Shown piece after piece: positions 1 through 7,777 of a DNA stretch of 64,000 nucleotides. This stretch comes from Phycisphaerales bacterium (lineage in GTDB: Bacteria > Planctomycetota > Phycisphaerae > Tepidisphaerales > Tepidisphaeraceae). Position 1 is the first letter of the stretch. Each line of letters begins with the position of its first letter. Made by a program: the position numbers and the translations under genes. The DNA lies in assembly GCA_020847375.1 (NCBI GenBank), contig JADLCB010000011.1, forward strand, positions 186,001 through 250,000, given 5' to 3'. Under the pieces are notes generated by a model. That model searched no databases. It was not told the DNA's origin and was given only the letters and a program-made list of their open reading frames with translations.

Positions 1-235
1 CGCTGCTTGGCGCTACGCCAGCAGCCGGCGAGGTTTGAGTATCAAACGGATTGGGATTGCCCGAAGCGCCTTGGTTATCAAACGGATTTTGTGCGCTTGG
101 CGGACCCTGGGTATCGAAAGGATTTGATTGACCGAAGACGGTTGATCCAGCAACGGGCAACAACAAGCCTATTGCAATGAGAACAGGAGAGTTGACTATC
201 AAACGACGCAAAACACCTAGCTTGTGCTGCTTCAT
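1..235 (-). CDS. Secreted NPFD-repeat protein, C-terminus cut by window edge
   Basis: The reading frame starts with ATG (complement of 233-235) and stays open to the left edge, so only the first 78 codons are seen. The N-terminus has basic residues (K2, K5, R10, R11) followed by a hydrophobic stretch at about residues 17-30, which reads as a Sec signal peptide. Directly after it the motif NPFD occurs at residues 38, 50 and 62, an exact 12-residue period, in a Pro/Gln/Ser/Gly-rich context (NPFDTQ, NPFDNQ, NPFDTQ). I do not recognise the family. The low-complexity repeat after the signal peptide suggests an exported linker or surface region ahead of a domain that lies outside the window. The gene has no visible Shine-Dalgarno site. 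The frame is clear, the function unknown. Confidence 0.6.
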   Translation of the reverse strand, partial: MKQHKLGVLRRLIVNSPVLIAIGLLLPVAGSTVFGQSNPFDTQGPPSAQNPFDNQGASGNPNPFDTQTSPAAGVAPSS

Positions 236-339
236 AATGACAATTTACAACAAAGCGGCGGTGCGACAAGATAAAATAACGTTTCTTTGCGGATTATTTT
301 ACGCTGATGGTGACTGCCGACGATAAATTGGGGTGGAAG

Positions 340-1179
340 TTACGGCGTTTTCATCAATTTTTGCAGATCAGAATGAGCCAACGTGGTTTGCAGATGGCCA
401 AACCGACCGGTGTCACGAAGCTCTAGGGCCGAGTGCTGAAGTGCTTCCAAGGCGAGGATTGCCAGACGGGTTGCGGTGCTGACGCGGGCGATGCCCATTT
501 GCTTTAGTTCGTTTAATGGTGGCAGGTCAGGGTGCGCTGCAACATTGATGGGTGCATCCAGCCTGGCTGCCAATTGACGCAGTATCTGACCATCGTGCAG
601 GCCTATTGGGAAAATACAGTCCGCGCCGGCAGCCAGATAGCTTTGAGCCCGCCGGATGGTTTCAGCAAATCTTTCCGCATCGCTCGAACCAAATTGGCGC
701 GCATAAGTGTCAACCCTGGCGTTGATAACGATGGATACGCCAGATTTGCTGGCTGCCTGACGTGCTGCATCAATTCGGTTGGCTGCATCCACCGGATCGC
801 GCAGTTGTCCGGTTGCAGGCATGGTATCTTCCAGATTGATCCCCACAGCTCCAACCTGAATGACCTGGCCGACGTGTCTTGCCACATCCTCTGTTGTTTG
901 ACCAAAACCACCTTCAATGTCCGCCGTTACGGGAATTTTTACAGCGCGGGTAATACGCCCGATGGCTGCCAGCATTTCTTCCCACGGTATTTTTTCGCCA
1001 TCGGCATAGCCCATGGACCAAGCCACACCTCCGCTGGTTGTGGCAATGGCAGCAAAATTAAGATTCTCCAGCACCTTGGCGCTGGCGGCATCCCAGGCGT
1101 TGGGTAAAAGCAGAACGTTTGAGCGATCGTGGAGTTGGCGGAAAGATTGTGCTTGAAAAATCTGGATTGATTGAATCAT
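340..1179 (-). CDS. Isocitrate lyase / PEP mutase superfamily protein
   Basis: A 279-residue protein of the phosphoenolpyruvate mutase / isocitrate lyase TIM-barrel superfamily, whose members make or break C-C or P-C bonds in 2-oxo acids with Mg2+. Visible family signatures are the N-terminal LLLPNAWDAASA segment, the Mg-binding region TADIEGGFG near residue 87 and GINLEDT near residue 116. Length fits the short single-domain branch (carboxyphosphonoenolpyruvate mutase-like, 2-methylisocitrate lyase-like or oxaloacetate decarboxylase-like) rather than true isocitrate lyase. The KKCGH-type loop of isocitrate and methylisocitrate lyases is not visible, so substrate is left open. It lies upstream of the left-edge gene on the same strand (104-base gap), and there is no phosphonate or methylcitrate gene nearby. 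Confidence 0.88.
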   Translation of the reverse strand: MIQSIQIFQAQSFRQLHDRSNVLLLPNAWDAASAKVLENLNFAAIATTSGGVAWSMGYADGEKIPWEEMLAAIGRITRAVKIPVTADIEGGFGQTTEDVARHVGQVIQVGAVGINLEDTMPATGQLRDPVDAANRIDAARQAASKSGVSIVINARVDTYARQFGSSDAERFAETIRRAQSYLAAGADCIFPIGLHDGQILRQLAARLDAPINVAAHPDLPPLNELKQMGIARVSTATRLAILALEALQHSALELRDTGRFGHLQTTLAHSDLQKLMKTP

Positions 1180-1251
1180 GCGCGATTTTATGCTGTCCAG
1201 GTTGTTCCGTCAGCCCAAAACAAAATTACTTCAGGCTCGGTGGCTACCGAG

Positions 1252-1791
1252 TCAAAGGCTGCGGGCAAATTGCTCCAGCCGCTCGACCGTTTCCCTGCCG
1301 ATTTGCTGGTCCAATTCATCAAATTTGGCGGCCAATTCCTGACCGTCGGCTGAGGAGATCATTCTATCGCCCATGGGGAAGACCATGGCATCTTCCATCC
1401 AGATGTGATGGCGGTAATGTTTGACAAGATCTTCCAGGGTCTTTTTGATTTTTTCGCAGGCATCCGCCTGTTTTTGTTCGTAGGCATCAATTTGCCCAAC
1501 AAGGGTTGCGACCATTTCCCGACCCTGGGCATGCCCATGATTCAAGCCACCGATCGGGCAACCCTGCGGGGGCACCCCGAGTTTGACCAGCAGCGGAAAG
1601 AAAATTGCCTCCTCGCGCTGATGGTGACGTTGATCGGCGTAGACACGCAAAAATTCGGTTGCCCCCCTGAGCTTCCTGGCATCGATTGACCCATGATGTT
1701 CGCAGGAAGCGGATAGACTCTCCAGCCAGTTCACAACACGGGTGATCAGTTGATGCTCTTCAGTCATTTGGGCGATGGCTGATACGTTCAT
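1252..1791 (-). CDS. Hemerythrin HHE domain protein
   Basis: A 179-residue four-helix hemerythrin-like protein. The di-iron ligands can be followed: H in TEEHQLI near residue 13, the HHQREE cluster near residues 56-61, H in NHGHAQGREM near residue 84, and H...ED in HHIWMEDAMVFP near residue 128. Proteins of this class bind O2 or NO, or sense and repair iron and redox stress in the cytoplasm; no signal peptide or fused domain is present. It is transcribed away from tsaB. In a genome encoding nitrous oxide reductase an NO or O2 role is plausible but not shown by the sequence. Confidence 0.9.
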   Translation of the reverse strand: MNVSAIAQMTEEHQLITRVVNWLESLSASCEHHGSIDARKLRGATEFLRVYADQRHHQREEAIFFPLLVKLGVPPQGCPIGGLNHGHAQGREMVATLVGQIDAYEQKQADACEKIKKTLEDLVKHYRHHIWMEDAMVFPMGDRMISSADGQELAAKFDELDQQIGRETVERLEQFARSL

Positions 1792-1973
1792 GTTTTTACT
1801 CCGATGGTTGGGGGAAGAAGATCGAATTTGATTTGTTAGAGTATGATGCCAACTCCGTTGATGCTAGGTCTACTACCCGCGAATCTCAAGGTAGGATTTT
1901 ATCGTCTTTAAAAAATCGTGCGCTATGTGCGCCTTGCTTTTCTCTATCTCAATCAGCGGTTAGGCTCAGCAGC

Positions 1974-2684
1974 ATGCCCCGGGTAATTGCCATTGAAACA
2001 TCCGGCCAGGAAGGCTCGATTGCTGCCGTCGTCGGCGACAAGGTTGGCGAGGAAGTCCGCTTTCCGCACGGTCTTCAGCACGCGGCCCAGATCGTGCCAA
2101 TCATCGACCGTATTTGCCGCGGACATAACTGGACTCCACAGGATATACAGGAATTGTATATCTCGATCGGGCCTGGCTCGTTTACCGGTCTGCGCATTGC
2201 GGTAACGCTGGCTAAAACCATGGCGCTGGCGACTGGTGTAAAGCTGGTGGCGATTCCCAGCACCCGGGTGTTGGTGCACAATGCTCCAGCACAGGCACCC
2301 AACGCCATTGTTGTATTGGATGCCAAACGCGGGCAGATTTTTACCGCTCGTTTTACCAAGCATGACGATCAATGGGTTGAAACCGAACCAGCTCACTTGG
2401 ATACACTGGTGGCGATGCTCGCGCGCAGCCCGCGCCCGGTCTGGCTTGTTGGTCAGGGGATTGATTATCACCGTAATGCAATTAACCCCGCTGATACCGG
2501 CGTCACTGTGACACCGGCTGATTCGTGGCGTGCCCGGGCGAGGGTTGTGGCTGAACTCGGTCTGCTAGCAGCGGCGCGCGGCGAATATGTCGATCCGTTA
2601 ACCCTTGAACCGATCTATATTCGCCTGCCCGAAGCGGAAGAAAAGTGGCGAATTGAGCACGGAATTGAAGTCCAGGCGGTGTAA
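1974..2684 (+). CDS. tsaB: tRNA threonylcarbamoyladenosine biosynthesis protein TsaB
   Basis: The 236-residue product is TsaB, the inactive ASKHA-fold partner of TsaD in the complex that forms t6A37 on ANN-decoding tRNAs. It shows the family start (VIAIETSGQEGSIAAV), the ISIGPGSFTGLRIAVTLAKTMA segment typical of TsaB/TsaD, and KRGQIFTARF. The frame is open further upstream to 1833, but those 47 extra residues look unlike the family, so ATG 1974, two residues before the conserved VIAIET strand, is taken as start. The C-terminus ends in the usual P(I/L)YIR motif (EPIYIRLPEAEEKW). TsaD, TsaE and TsaC are not in the window. Confidence 0.92.
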   Translation: MPRVIAIETSGQEGSIAAVVGDKVGEEVRFPHGLQHAAQIVPIIDRICRGHNWTPQDIQELYISIGPGSFTGLRIAVTLAKTMALATGVKLVAIPSTRVLVHNAPAQAPNAIVVLDAKRGQIFTARFTKHDDQWVETEPAHLDTLVAMLARSPRPVWLVGQGIDYHRNAINPADTGVTVTPADSWRARARVVAELGLLAAARGEYVDPLTLEPIYIRLPEAEEKWRIEHGIEVQAV

Positions 2685-2823
2685 TGTGCTGGAAAACCGG
2701 CGGGCAATACGATACAAGTAGAAGCGGTAATGATTGGAGTCAGCGCATTTTCCTGTTTCGGTCATGGATGGTCGAACGGATGCACTGCAAAAAAATATCT
2801 ATTTCTAACCTGAGGGGCCAGGG

Positions 2824-3573
2824 ATGGTTCAACGCCTCGTTTTTGCCGGATTGATGATATTGGTGGGTGTTGGTTGTCAAACAACTAGCCAGCGGTCGGC
2901 CTCCAGCCTGCCCGCCCCGACGTTTGATGCGCCGCCGGTGACACTGCGTGCAGCGGTTCCGCCTCCACCACCGGCTGCGCCAACCCAGGCCGTTAGTGCA
3001 TCAGGTCAAGCTAACCCGTCCAGCGGTGTGCCGCGCGGCTGGGCTCCGCCAGTTAAAGCCCGTCCTTGGCGCTGGATTGTCATCCATCACTCAGCGACCG
3101 ATCACGGCGGCGCCAAGGCATTTGATAAAATGCACCGCGATAAGGGGTGGGATGAACTGGGGTATCATTTTGTGATTGGTAATGGCACGGACACGCCTGA
3201 CGGTATGGTCGAGGTTGGATCGCGCTGGCCCAAGCAAAAATACGGCGCGCACTGTAAGACGCCGGACAATCGCTATAACGAGTATGGCATTGGCATTTGT
3301 CTGGTGGGTAACTTCGACAACACCCGGCCGACACCGGCGCAAATGAAGGCGCTGGCTCGATTAACGGCATATCTCATGCAGACCTACCGCATTCCTGCCA
3401 GCCGCGTCATTGGTCACGGTGACGCCAAACCCACGGATTGTCCGGGGCACAACATGAGTGTTGCGAGTGTCCGACGCATGGCTCAAGCCATCGTCGATAG
3501 CGGAGCAGCAACCGATCCGGCGCTGGCGCGCGGTTCGGCTGGTTCCATCGGCAATGCTTCAGCCAATCAATAA
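2824..3573 (+). CDS. N-acetylmuramoyl-L-alanine amidase (Amidase_2) lipoprotein
   Basis: A 249-residue lipoprotein with a signal peptide and lipobox (LVGVGC, Cys18), a Pro/Ala/Ser-rich linker to about residue 78, then an Amidase_2/PGRP-type domain. Zinc ligands and catalytic features visible are H in IHHSAT, H in YGAHCKT, and H...C in GHGDAKPTDCPG near residue 197. Family members cut the lactyl-alanine amide bond of peptidoglycan, in the periplasm. The domain length and GYHFVIGNG motif match the AmpD/PGRP group. A GAGGGG sequence a few bases upstream of ATG 2824 supports the start. This gene argues that the cell has or remodels peptidoglycan, consistent with Phycisphaerae and other planctomycetes now known to have a wall. 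Confidence 0.9.
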   Translation: MVQRLVFAGLMILVGVGCQTTSQRSASSLPAPTFDAPPVTLRAAVPPPPPAAPTQAVSASGQANPSSGVPRGWAPPVKARPWRWIVIHHSATDHGGAKAFDKMHRDKGWDELGYHFVIGNGTDTPDGMVEVGSRWPKQKYGAHCKTPDNRYNEYGIGICLVGNFDNTRPTPAQMKALARLTAYLMQTYRIPASRVIGHGDAKPTDCPGHNMSVASVRRMAQAIVDSGAATDPALARGSAGSIGNASANQ

Positions 3574-3643
3574 ACGTTTGTTGTGGGGATCAGCCAGCCA
3601 TTCAGTGCGCATCACGACAAGCATCTGCGCATAGATGCAGGGG

Positions 3644-4057
3644 CTATTTTGCCGTTTCAGCAGTTCCATCCAGATGAACCTGCAAGAGCAGCGTTGACGG
3701 CTGGAGCGCTTTGACATCATGGCGAACACCGCTGGCCAGTACCAGTAACTTACCGGCGGGCATGTCAAAATGCCCTTCGGGTGTGTCAACGCTCAAGTGC
3801 CCCTGCAATACATTGAGCGTAACAGTTCCAGCAGCAACATGATGAGGCAGATAGGCACCGCTGCCAAAAATAAACAGGGCAACCGTCGCCCGACCGCGTT
3901 TGTACAAGGTGATCTGGCGATGACCCTGCAACGCTTCAGAAGGTTCCGCCATCAGCTCCTGCACTGTGGCATTAAGATCGAACAGATGATGCGATGCGGT
4001 AAAACGCTGTTCAGGATGCTCACGCAGACGATCGGGTTTATTTTGTGAATCGCTCAT
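3644..4057 (-). CDS. Cupin-domain protein
   Basis: A 137-residue single cupin. The barrel motifs are visible as the H-rich turn LPHHVAAGTVTLNVLQGHLSVDTPEG followed by MPAGKLLVLASGVRHDVKAL, in which the second-motif His (GVRHDV) is kept. The N-terminal 45 residues (SHHLFDLNATVQEL) form a short extension. Such proteins are small metal-binding or sensing proteins with no predictable substrate. It runs convergent with the amidase gene and sits downstream of the sigma factor and its small partner on the same strand (39-base gap to 4097), so it could be the third gene of that transcript. Confidence 0.8.
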   Translation of the reverse strand: MSDSQNKPDRLREHPEQRFTASHHLFDLNATVQELMAEPSEALQGHRQITLYKRGRATVALFIFGSGAYLPHHVAAGTVTLNVLQGHLSVDTPEGHFDMPAGKLLVLASGVRHDVKALQPSTLLLQVHLDGTAETAK

Positions 4058-4096
4058 GATGCACCTGATGATAAGCTATCTGGCAACGAATTAAAA

Positions 4097-4378
4097 TCAG
4101 ACATGCCGGTGTTGCTGGGTCTGTGAGTTCTGCGGCGATGAGACAGAGTCCGTCAGTTTTTCCGCATTTTTAATTCGCTGCCGCGTCCGTTTGAGCAGAT
4201 CAGGCGGGGGTGGGCTGACCGTGAGATGTTTCAGAGCGGATAATAGTTTTTCTGTCGCGCGCATACGTTTGCCCAAGCCATTGTGTACATCCGCATATTG
4301 CGGCCCATCCTGGGCTGATTGCCGATCAAGTACCAGATCAACCGCGCGTACATCCTGCGGACTTAGTTGTTTAGACAT
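4097..4378 (-). CDS. Small protein downstream of ECF sigma factor (anti-sigma-like candidate)
   Basis: A 93-residue hydrophilic protein with no transmembrane helix. It begins SPQDVRAVDLVLDRQSA and has a helical middle (GLGKRMRATEKLLSALKHLTVSPPPPDLLKRTRQRIKNAE) with a Pro-rich turn, then a Ser/Gln/His tail. I recognise no named domain. The placement right after an ECF sigma gene on the same strand, and the helical organisation, resemble the cytoplasmic sigma-binding half of anti-sigma factors, but the zinc H-x3-C-x2-C motif is absent. The role is inferred from position only. Confidence 0.55.
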   Translation of the reverse strand: MSKQLSPQDVRAVDLVLDRQSAQDGPQYADVHNGLGKRMRATEKLLSALKHLTVSPPPPDLLKRTRQRIKNAEKLTDSVSSPQNSQTQQHRHV

Positions 4379-4450
4379 CGCTTAACCCGGACAGTAAAAG
4401 AAAGTGAAACATCAGATGAACCCATCCTGCATTCCGTATTGTTTCGTATG

Positions 4451-4467
4451 TTTTGATGACATCAAAA
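4451..4467. promoter_or_regulatory. 17-bp perfect palindrome (candidate operator)
   Basis: TTTTGATG and its exact reverse complement CATCAAAA flank a single A. It lies between the sigma gene and its small downstream gene. The arms resemble FNR/CRP-class half-sites (TTGAT...ATCAA), but the internal spacing is three bases rather than the four of FNR sites. No promoter was identified next to it. Confidence 0.4.
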
Positions 4468-4553
4468 GTGATCATGCCATCAAGGCCAATAGTACTCATG
4501 ATTGAGGATTTGACCAATCCGTCAAACAATCGAATCAACTAGAATATGTACGT

Positions 4554-5276
4554 TCAATTTGCCTCAAGGTTCGCCGCCTGCCAGCGATCGGCAAATTCCG
4601 ACACCGCCGAGTGCAGCCGCGATTTCACGGTTCCCAGCGGAATCGCCAAAATATCACTAATTTGCTTATATGGAAACTCGTGGAAATAGGACAAGATTAG
4701 AATTTCACGCAGGTTTTCAGGCATTTCCATGACCATCTGGTAAACCAGTTGTCTCTGTTCCTGCTCCTGCAGATGTTCAAATGGTGTCTGGGTGGAAACC
4801 TGCAATAGATCAATCATCCGGCCACTTTCATTGCCATCATTGTTGATCGCTGTTTCCAGAGTGCTGGTCGGCTGGCGATTCTGGGCTCGAAATTGATCGC
4901 GCGCCTTGTTGGCAGCAATCGTGAATAGCCACGGGCGAAACTTACGCCGACGATCAAATTGCCCGGCCGACTGATGCACCTGCAGAAATGTTTCCTGAAA
5001 CACATCCTCTGCAAGGCTGCGATTTCCTAGAAAACGCACTAAAAAATGATATAACTCACGCTGATAGCGCTGCATTAACTCATCGAAACTGCCCTTGTCG
5101 CCATTGCAAAAGCTCTGCATCAACTGCTCATCGGTGCGGCTTTGAGGTTTAGACAAAGCGTTGACCGTCCGCATTACGGTGGATCGGTTTGCCCTTTTGC
5201 CGCTGCCAGCCGATGATTTCTTTTCAATCGGCGGGCTGGATCCGCGTTTATCGAGATTGTTTGACGTTATTTTCAT
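4554..5276 (-). CDS. ECF-type RNA polymerase sigma factor
   Basis: A 240-residue sigma-70 family protein of the extracytoplasmic-function class. Region 2 is visible at about residues 60-130, with the core-binding and -10 recognition segment AEDVFQETFLQVHQ and FRPWLFTIAANKARD; region 4 is near residues 180-230, with the helix-turn-helix FPYKQISDILAIPLGTVKSRL. The first ~45 residues are Ser/Lys/Arg-rich and poorly conserved in type; an internal ATG at about residue 35 (MRTVNALSKPQ) could be the true start. It faces rlmN divergently across a 207-base region that contains two inverted repeats, and is followed by a small candidate regulator. The signal it answers to is not evident. Confidence 0.93.
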   Translation of the reverse strand: MKITSNNLDKRGSSPPIEKKSSAGSGKRANRSTVMRTVNALSKPQSRTDEQLMQSFCNGDKGSFDELMQRYQRELYHFLVRFLGNRSLAEDVFQETFLQVHQSAGQFDRRRKFRPWLFTIAANKARDQFRAQNRQPTSTLETAINNDGNESGRMIDLLQVSTQTPFEHLQEQEQRQLVYQMVMEMPENLREILILSYFHEFPYKQISDILAIPLGTVKSRLHSAVSEFADRWQAANLEAN

Positions 5277-5322
5277 TCCGCGCGCCTTGCTCGTATTTGG
5301 CGAACCAGGGCCATGATTGATC

Positions 5323-5337
5323 GTATCACTATGATAC
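5323..5337. repeat. Inverted repeat GTATCA / TGATAC
   Basis: A perfect 6-bp inverted repeat with a 3-base centre (CTA), 47 bases upstream of the sigma gene start. A second one, CTCAT (5342-5346) and ATGAG (5355-5359), follows directly. Both lie in the divergent region between the sigma gene and rlmN and are candidate protein-binding sites. Confidence 0.35.
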
Positions 5338-5483
5338 TCTGCTCATGCCAGCGAATGAGAAAAAGAGTCAGGCGACGACTATTTTGTCGCAAACTTTGTT
5401 GTTACAAACTGTTATAGTATCCAGTCAATCGTTTGTTCCTCTGCTCGATCGCTCAGTAATATAACTGTTAACTGATCAATTAT

Positions 5484-6632
5484 ATGTCAGGACCATCAGC
5501 TTCCCGCAGCCCAATTCATTTTTTTGATCTTGAACCACACGAGTTGGATCAACTTTGCGCCGACTGGAGTTGGCCGGCCTATCGCGCCAAACAACTGCGC
5601 ATCTGGGTTTACCAGCAGGGGGTGACCGATCCGCAGCAAATGAGCAACTTTTCAAAGGCTGATCGCCAGCGTCTGGCCGAGGTCTTTGTTTTTACAGGTG
5701 GCCGGGTGGATAAGCATCAGGACAGCTCCGATGGCACGCAAAAACTCCTGATCTCCTGGCCTGACGGCGCCAGCGCTGAAACGGTCATGATTCCTGATGG
5801 CGACAGACGTACCGCCTGTGTCAGTTCGCAGGTTGGTTGTCCGGTGGGCTGTGCGTTTTGTGCCAGCGGAATCGGCGGGGTCAAGGGAAACCTTTCCGCC
5901 GGCCAGATTGTCGAACAGATTTATGCGCTGCAATCACGCGGCGCTGCCGGGCGGGCGGATACTGCCATCAATCGCGTTGTCTTCATGGGCATGGGCGAAC
6001 CGATGGCCAACTACAACAATGTCCTCAAGGCCGTTCGTATTCTGCATCATCAGGAATGTTTCAACCTCAGCGCCCGACGTATCACGATTTCAACCGTTGG
6101 CGTGCCTCCAAAAATTCGTGAGCTGGCTGACCAAGCCATGCCGTTGAATCTGGCTCTTTCGTTGCATGCGCCGGATGAAACGCTGCGTCGCCAGTTGATT
6201 CCCTGGGCGCATCATTTCCAGCTCAATGATATTCTCGACGCCTGCCGGTATTATTTTTCGCGTACCGGTCGGGAAATTACGCTGGAATACATCCTGCTGC
6301 GTGAGGTCAATGACCGCCCTGAACAGGCCTGCCAGCTCGTGCGACTTTGCCGAACCATCCGCGCCAATGTCAATCTGATCTACTACAACGAAGTGGAGTC
6401 ACTCGCGTTTCGCCGGCCACGCGGTGAGGACGTGGCGCAGTTTCAGGCGATTCTGCGCGATGGAGGCGTCAATACGCATATCCGCAAGAGTCGCGGACGT
6501 GATATCGACGCAGCCTGCGGTCAACTGCGCAAGAAACAGCAGGAGCAAAAAGACCAACAGAATCCACCGCCGCACAGCCAGCCGCTGCCGGTGCTAGCCG
6601 ATGCGCCCGTGCCGGCGAAACAAACAACCTGA
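5484..6632 (+). CDS. rlmN: Dual-specificity 23S rRNA/tRNA adenine C2-methyltransferase RlmN
   Basis: A 382-residue radical-SAM methyltransferase that methylates C2 of A2503 in 23S rRNA and A37 in some tRNAs. The [4Fe-4S] cysteines are in the CPVGCAFC motif, preceded by the methyl-carrier region RTACVSSQVG. The conserved VVFMGMGEPMANYNNV and LALSLHAPDETLRR segments follow, and the second catalytic Cys is in RDIDAACGQLR near residue 355. The last ~30 residues are a Gln/Pro-rich tail beyond the family end. No clear Shine-Dalgarno site precedes ATG 5484. It is divergent from the sigma factor gene and followed by thiS after 85 bases. Confidence 0.96.
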   Translation: MSGPSASRSPIHFFDLEPHELDQLCADWSWPAYRAKQLRIWVYQQGVTDPQQMSNFSKADRQRLAEVFVFTGGRVDKHQDSSDGTQKLLISWPDGASAETVMIPDGDRRTACVSSQVGCPVGCAFCASGIGGVKGNLSAGQIVEQIYALQSRGAAGRADTAINRVVFMGMGEPMANYNNVLKAVRILHHQECFNLSARRITISTVGVPPKIRELADQAMPLNLALSLHAPDETLRRQLIPWAHHFQLNDILDACRYYFSRTGREITLEYILLREVNDRPEQACQLVRLCRTIRANVNLIYYNEVESLAFRRPRGEDVAQFQAILRDGGVNTHIRKSRGRDIDAACGQLRKKQQEQKDQQNPPPHSQPLPVLADAPVPAKQTT

Positions 6633-6717
6633 AGCTGCCCCCGTTGAACTGCCGGCAATAGGCCCGATCGTTCCGTTGATCGTGACAAATGCGAGCCAGC
6701 GCCTACTATCAACTGCC

Positions 6718-6915
6718 ATGACAGTTCATGTAAACGGACAAGCCCGACAGGTCGAACCCGGAACAACGGTAGCGCAGTTGATCCAGGCGTCCAACCTGAC
6801 GCCCGACAAGGTGGCCGTCGAATTGAATCGACGGCTGCTCAATAGCGAAAAGTACGACACGATTGTTAAAGACGGGGATCACATCGAGATCGTCACCTTT
6901 GTTGGCGGGGGGTGA
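6718..6915 (+). CDS. thiS: Sulfur carrier protein ThiS
   Basis: A 65-residue beta-grasp protein that carries sulfur as a C-terminal thiocarboxylate for thiazole formation in thiamine biosynthesis. It starts MTVHVNGQARQV and ends in the diagnostic ...IEIVTFVGGG, where the terminal Gly-Gly is adenylated. The frame is open upstream to 6601, but those residues overlap rlmN and do not look like ThiS, so ATG 6718 is chosen. No thiG, thiF or thiE is next to it, so it is separated from its usual partners. Confidence 0.9.
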   Translation: MTVHVNGQARQVEPGTTVAQLIQASNLTPDKVAVELNRRLLNSEKYDTIVKDGDHIEIVTFVGGG

Positions 6916-6951
6916 ACGACCGTTGCGCGCACATCACCAACGCACCGGCGG

Positions 6952-7638
6952 TTATTTCAGTTCCACCGTCCAGTAGGCGGTATCGAGGAATTGTTTCCAA
7001 CTGGCGTAACGCTCGTCAGCCAGACGGATATTGATCACCGGGCTGCGCCGGGGTTTGTGCGGGCGCGTGATCAGGTGCATATGGGCTTGTTCCGGCGTTC
7101 GCCCGCCCTTTTTCACATTACAACTGACGCAACAGCAGACGATATTGTCCCACGATGCCCGTCCACCCTGGCTTTTGGGGACCACGTGATCCAGACTCAA
7201 CTCATGGCTGGGAAATTTCTTACCGCAATACTGACATTTGCTGCCGTCGCGGGCGTAGATGTTACGACGATTGAATTTCACATCCTGCCGTGGCAACTTC
7301 TCGTAGATCAGCAGCCGGATAATGCGCGGTACTGCGATCTGAAAGCGCACCGTGCGAATCCAGTCGAATTCGTCGGGTTCAAACTCGGCTTTCAATACCG
7401 ACAGTTCCTGCCAGTCGGCAAAATTGAAGTTCTGCCATGCGCCATTGGACGGATCATTCGCTTTTTCAATATGCACGACCTCTGCCTGCGATTTGCAAAG
7501 CAGCGCAAATGCCCGGCGCACATTGACGACGCGAATCGCCTGATAGTAGCGATTCAGCACCAATACATTGGCATTCAGTGCTGATGAATACTCAGGCACC
7601 GGTGAGGCCGGCCGAAATGGAGAAACGTTGTGACTCAT
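6952..7638 (-). CDS. HNH endonuclease family protein
   Basis: A 228-residue protein with an HNH domain in its second half: RRNIYARDGSKCQYCGKKFP, then LSLDHVVPKSQGG, WDNIV, and CxxCN (CCVSCNVKKGGRTP). The two CxxC pairs form the structural zinc site, and D-H-V-V-P supplies the catalytic His. The N-terminal half (VLVLNRYYQAIRVVNVRRAFALLCKSQAEVVH) is the extension commonly found in bacterial stand-alone HNH proteins, whose substrate and biological role are not settled. It is convergent with thiS and divergent from the nucleotidyltransferase-like gene; no methylase or mobile element accompanies it. Confidence 0.9.
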   Translation of the reverse strand: MSHNVSPFRPASPVPEYSSALNANVLVLNRYYQAIRVVNVRRAFALLCKSQAEVVHIEKANDPSNGAWQNFNFADWQELSVLKAEFEPDEFDWIRTVRFQIAVPRIIRLLIYEKLPRQDVKFNRRNIYARDGSKCQYCGKKFPSHELSLDHVVPKSQGGRASWDNIVCCCVSCNVKKGGRTPEQAHMHLITRPHKPRRSPVINIRLADERYASWKQFLDTAYWTVELK

Positions 7639-7777
7639 GGCTGATGATCCGCCGCTGGTCCCTTCGCCTGCTGCTGATTATATCGAACCGCCAGTGTCAA
7701 AACCAGTTGCCGGCGCAACCGAAAAAGTTAATTATAACCTTTGCGTTTTATTGGCGTTGCCTCCATTATTTGCCGGT

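Noticed and set aside
532-1107. 191-residue open frame on the plus strand opposite the PEP mutase gene
   Set aside because: It lies wholly under a gene with clear family motifs, has a Cys/Gly-rich composition unlike real proteins, and resembles nothing known.
5397-5430. TTGTTG...TATAGT as an rlmN promoter
   Set aside because: Spacing of about 11 bases is too short for a sigma-70 promoter.
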